A DNA stretch of 64,000 nt, taken from Glossina fuscipes (lineage: Eukaryota > Arthropoda > Insecta > Diptera > Glossinidae). The stretch is from contig NW_023998415.1 in assembly GCF_014805625.2 (NCBI RefSeq), positions 4,520,858 to 4,584,857 of the forward strand, read 5' to 3'. The translations under genes and the position numbers were made by a program. Of the stretch, positions 60,855 through 64,000 are shown piece by piece. The notes beneath the pieces were generated by a model, which saw only the letters and a list, made by a program, of their open reading frames with translations, was not told where the DNA came from and did no database searches. Positions within the stretch are counted from its first letter, which is position 1; the number at the start of each line of letters is the position of its first letter.

Positions 60855-61320
60855 GATGAACTCGAGTGCCTTTAACATCATCTCTTAAAATGGATTTTTA
60901 CCGTCGGATTAGAAAAACGGTCTTACGATTGATTTGCATAGCAGTCGCAACAGAGATCTTTTTGGATATCACGGAAGCATTGAGTGTATGAGAAAATTTT
61001 TCTAAAACATTATTATACAACGAAATGTGTTTCGCTATTAAATCATTTGTCTCCTGGTAAGTGCGATTTTTTTAAGGTGCCATTTATATTTCTTCTCCTA
61101 GTGACTTACAGACCGATGTCACATTAACTGCTTTTCTGTCCATGATTAAGGCAATTAATGGATTAATTTTTTGTTTTTATATTTGATCACTTACTGAGGG
61201 TATAATCCTCATACACGTAGGCACTCTGGTTGTCAGGATAAACTTCGGATAGAAGATGATAAAAGGATAGATAAATGTTTCTACACGTTCGACTTGGGAA
61301 AGATTCCGACATGAATATTG
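60855..61320. other. Stretch possibly belonging to the unknown element
   Basis: No gene can be supported. Minus-strand fragments continue the coding-like pattern of 60165-60850 up to about 61150. Confidence 0.35.
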
Positions 61321-61325
61321 TTCGA

Positions 61326-61600
61326 ACGGTAGAGTGGTCGAGTAGACAAGAAACGCGACTGCCATATGTCAATATGCGTGAGTTCAAAGCTGATGTTCGT
61401 TAGAGTTGACTTTGATGGTAGCTACAGTGAGTGTTCAGTGGTTAAAGGCGATGCACTTACCGATTGGACAAACAAACTCACTAGGCTGCGGCCATCTGCC
61501 TATATCATTAACTTTTTTAAGGTCTAACTTGTTTTGGTCGTAATCGAGTTACACGAATAGTGGAGATCTCCTGAGTGATTGGTTATGATTCTCACTTTCG
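61326..61600 (+). mobile_element. tRNA-headed SINE, copy 3 (tail lost)
   Basis: The head has 'gagtggtcgagtagac' (box A-like) and 'gtgagttcaaagc' (box B-like). The body follows the poly-A family: 'gctacagtgagtgttcagtg', 'ttaaaggcgatgc', 'accgattggac', 'gagttacacgaatagtgg', 'gtgattggttatg'. No A run follows, so the 3' end is decayed or truncated. Confidence 0.75.
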
Positions 61601-61604
61601 AGAG

Positions 61605-63845
61605 TTGCACAGTCAACGACAAAGAAAGGTTTAAGGTTTGCTATCTATTACCTGGCGACGGGTTTTTCTCTTTGGAAACCTAAGAGATGTGTCGAAAGAG
61701 GGCTTTCTTTTCTATTGAAAGCAGAGCATGTTTCTTCTCCTTTTGGTTCTTCTTATCAAACTCATTCAAGTTTTGATGGTCAGCGATATTTAAGAGGACT
61801 AAAACATTGGAGGATTATTTCCTCCAGAAAGGATAGGTTTCGGAGGATTTTCCGGAACGTGTGGCGTTGTCCAAAGGGAAGAATGACTCCGTCTGTGTGT
61901 AGTAAAAGATCACCCGAAGCTGTAAAGCATGGCGTAAGCTCTGTGATAGAACAATAAGTCATGAATTTAATGGGCAGTATTTGAGGCCAGATTGGCCAAA
62001 AGTAGGATTGCTCCTGCTACGAGGATGTGCTAACCATCTAACAATCGGGATGAATGCCTTCTTACCCGACTGCTAGGTATGGCTTTCCGAGGAGTATTAT
62101 GATGGATGTGGTTACTCTGAAGTTTCATGGGGAACTAGCAACAGGGTAAAATGTGTGGTATTTTTTAAGAAGAAATTTGGACGAAAAAAAATAAAAATGA
62201 ATTATACTTAATTTGTGTCACGTGTCAAACTGTCATTTTGAGCTCTCTTCCGCAAAAGCTTCCTTCGACAGTGATATAGCTTTTTGCAAATAGGATTCGT
62301 TAATTGTTATTAAATTCTTCTATTCTAGGGTAATTTTCGTCCGCTTTTCCGGATTTCAATGGGGCTAGGGAGACGTTAAGAAAAAATGGTGACTAGAACT
62401 TTTAATAATAAATTCGTTACGTTTCTCTAAATAAATCTTCAATTATTAAGATGATGACATCACAGTTTAGAGACCATCATGTGCTTTCTCTTCAATAATA
62501 TCTCACATACCAAGCAAACAGGCAGTCAAGCGAAGTGCATGTTGATTTCATTGGTACATATTCACTCACATTCACATTCGCACGTACATGATCATTGTGG
62601 TAAACATTTGTTTCGACTAACGAAACAATTTGTCACGTAATAAGAATACATAAAACACATTGAGAATTGCGGCCATGTATGTGTATGGATGTGCGAATGA
62701 ATCTAAAAAAAAAAAAGCAAAAAAAAAAAAAACAAAAGTACAGAAACACATGAATACACACAAATGCAAGTGCAAACAAGCATCCAGTGAGTTATCCACA
62801 GACAATAGACGTATAAAGTAAAAAAAAAACAAGAAAAGAAAAAAAAAATGAATGAGTGACTATGTATAAAAAAAAAGTCTAAAAGTAAGTTGAAAAATTG
62901 CTGAAAATTTTTCGTACAAAATAAGAAAAAGTGAAAATCTCTAGCTATAAAATCACATGAGTGTTTCTGGCATAAGGAAGGTAGGTGTCTATTCATTCTG
63001 AGGATACAACTATAATATTAACAATAATGCCAAAAAAAAAAAAAATAAATAAACAACAACAACAACAAAAAGAAGGAAGGGAACAGCAACAACAATAAAA
63101 TCATGTTAGAAACGACAACTACAAAAACAATAACAAAAATGAGAAAATGTTTTTCATTAACATGTACGTTATTTTGACTCATGCAATTTTTCTGTGATCT
63201 TTCGTATATATTAACCAGGAACAAAAGTTTAGAAAGAACAAAAAAAAGAAAGAAAAAAAAAAAAAAGAAAAGAAAAGAAAAACGTAAACGTAAAACGTCG
63301 AGAACTGAGCCAGAGCACAGTATCACGGCAAAACAATGACAATTTATGAGAAGCATTCAGGAGAACAAACAATTTTTTTAGTTTCCTTTCCGTTTACTTT
63401 TTTTTTCTAAATTGAAAAAGTTAAGCAATTTGCATGCAAAGGCTATGCTTATCCATTCACAATAGCTGCTATAAATCTAACGCTAACGAAAATTAACTAA
63501 GAGAGATGTGTTCGCCTCAAACAGAGAATTTTATATACCCATCGCACTTCGCTTCATTTCGAATGTTTTTCGCTTTAATGCAATTTTTTTAACGGATCGA
63601 TTGAAATGATTTTCATTGCTATTGATCCTGGCGTCGATACGTATTTTACTTAAACATCCGAGCGATGTTTTTTTTTCCGCGGCATGGCCCGCAGCATGGC
63701 CCGCGGATACCCATATATCGGGCAAACACTGACCCGGTTATCTCAAACGAACAGATGGTTAGATGGTGACACTTTTAGGTTACATTTTTTGTGAAGATAT
63801 CTTCTCAAGTCTTTATTCGTCTAAAAAGTCATGCTAATTTGAAAA
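61605..63845. other. Non-coding stretch with A-rich runs
   Basis: No supported gene. An 80-codon plus frame at 61715-61957 lies in a balanced-composition patch (about 61650-62140) but shows no motif. Many A runs lie between 62704 and 63280. A 'gcagcatggccc' direct repeat lies near 63680-63705. Confidence 0.55.
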
Positions 63846-63852
63846 TGAGTGA

Positions 63853-64000
63853 AACATCTAAAGCAATACGCTATGCAATGACTTTTTACTATAAGAAAAC
63901 TAAAAAAAAAAATGCCGAAAAATATGTAAAGTATACGATGAAAATGGTGTGAATGTGAGACGAGGCACGCAGAAGCGGTTTGCTCGATTTCGTTCCTGAA
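63853..64000 (+). pseudogene. Decayed mariner transposase, N-terminal part, cut by window end
   Basis: The first residues read 'SETSKAIRYAMTFYYKK' from about 63850. After an A run and a frameshift they continue as 'VYDENGVNVRRGTQKRFARF', running to the window end. This matches the mariner N-terminal order (R..M.F.F.KG ... VYG..... CQ.WF.RFRS). At least one frameshift and a stop disrupt it. The 5' inverted repeat would lie before about 63800 but was not identified. The sequence differs clearly from the 52.2 kb derivative ('HCILYEFQKGSKA'), so it belongs to another mariner lineage. Confidence 0.8.

Noticed and set aside
63660..63720. Repeated 'gcagcatggccc' as a protein repeat
   Set aside because: Only two short units, in a frame without other support.
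1..64000. CRISPR array, operons or bacterial features
   Set aside because: No regularly spaced direct repeats with unique spacers; composition and repeats are those of an insect nuclear genome.

Overview
The window looks like gene-poor, AT-rich non-coding DNA from a fly nuclear genome. It has dense (AT)n, (GT)n, (GA)n and trinucleotide microsatellites, long homopolymer runs and assembly N-gaps. It also carries remnants of Tc1/mariner transposons, tRNA-headed SINEs and a dispersed repeat with the GTCTGTCCGTCTGT-type core common in higher Diptera. A brachyceran, possibly a tephritid, fits best, but that is inference. There is no operon structure, no rRNA, no functional tRNA and no CRISPR. Most open frames are translations of simple repeats or chance ORFs.

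Genes: only one stretch has the look of a host exon. It lies on the minus strand around 20.1-20.64 kb: a plausible splice acceptor, a short leader, an ATG, a strong signal-peptide-like hydrophobic segment and a Thr/Asn-rich extracellular-type stretch. If real, it is the first coding exon of a secreted or membrane protein, and much of the rest may be its long introns or flanks. A few other ORFs (26.5, 59.9 and 60.2-60.8 kb) have coding-like sequence but are not recognised.

Mobile DNA, left to right: an irritans-type mariner relic with an internal deletion (4.1-4.7 kb, minus); a Tc1-like transposase relic (6.77-7.40 kb, plus) followed directly by a SINE (7.56 kb); a poly-A SINE (11.6-11.8 kb, minus); a related SINE (31.8 kb); a mariner relic (40.6-41.3 kb, plus); an (AAT)n-tailed SINE (42.3 kb); a 486-bp mariner deletion derivative with perfect terminal inverted repeats (52.20-52.69 kb); a third poly-A-type SINE (61.3 kb); and the start of another decayed mariner running off the right end (63.85 kb). 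Over all of this are about 16 pieces of one interspersed repeat ('family A' here) and about five pieces of a second ('family B'), plus a 0.7-1.0 kb repeat pair at 44.6 and 50.4 kb and several short tandem arrays.

I found no convincing undescribed multi-gene system. The most interesting items are the mariner derivative that keeps a DNA-binding domain without a catalytic domain, the two SINE families that share a tRNA-like head but have different tails, the signal-peptide exon, and the abundant family A repeat.
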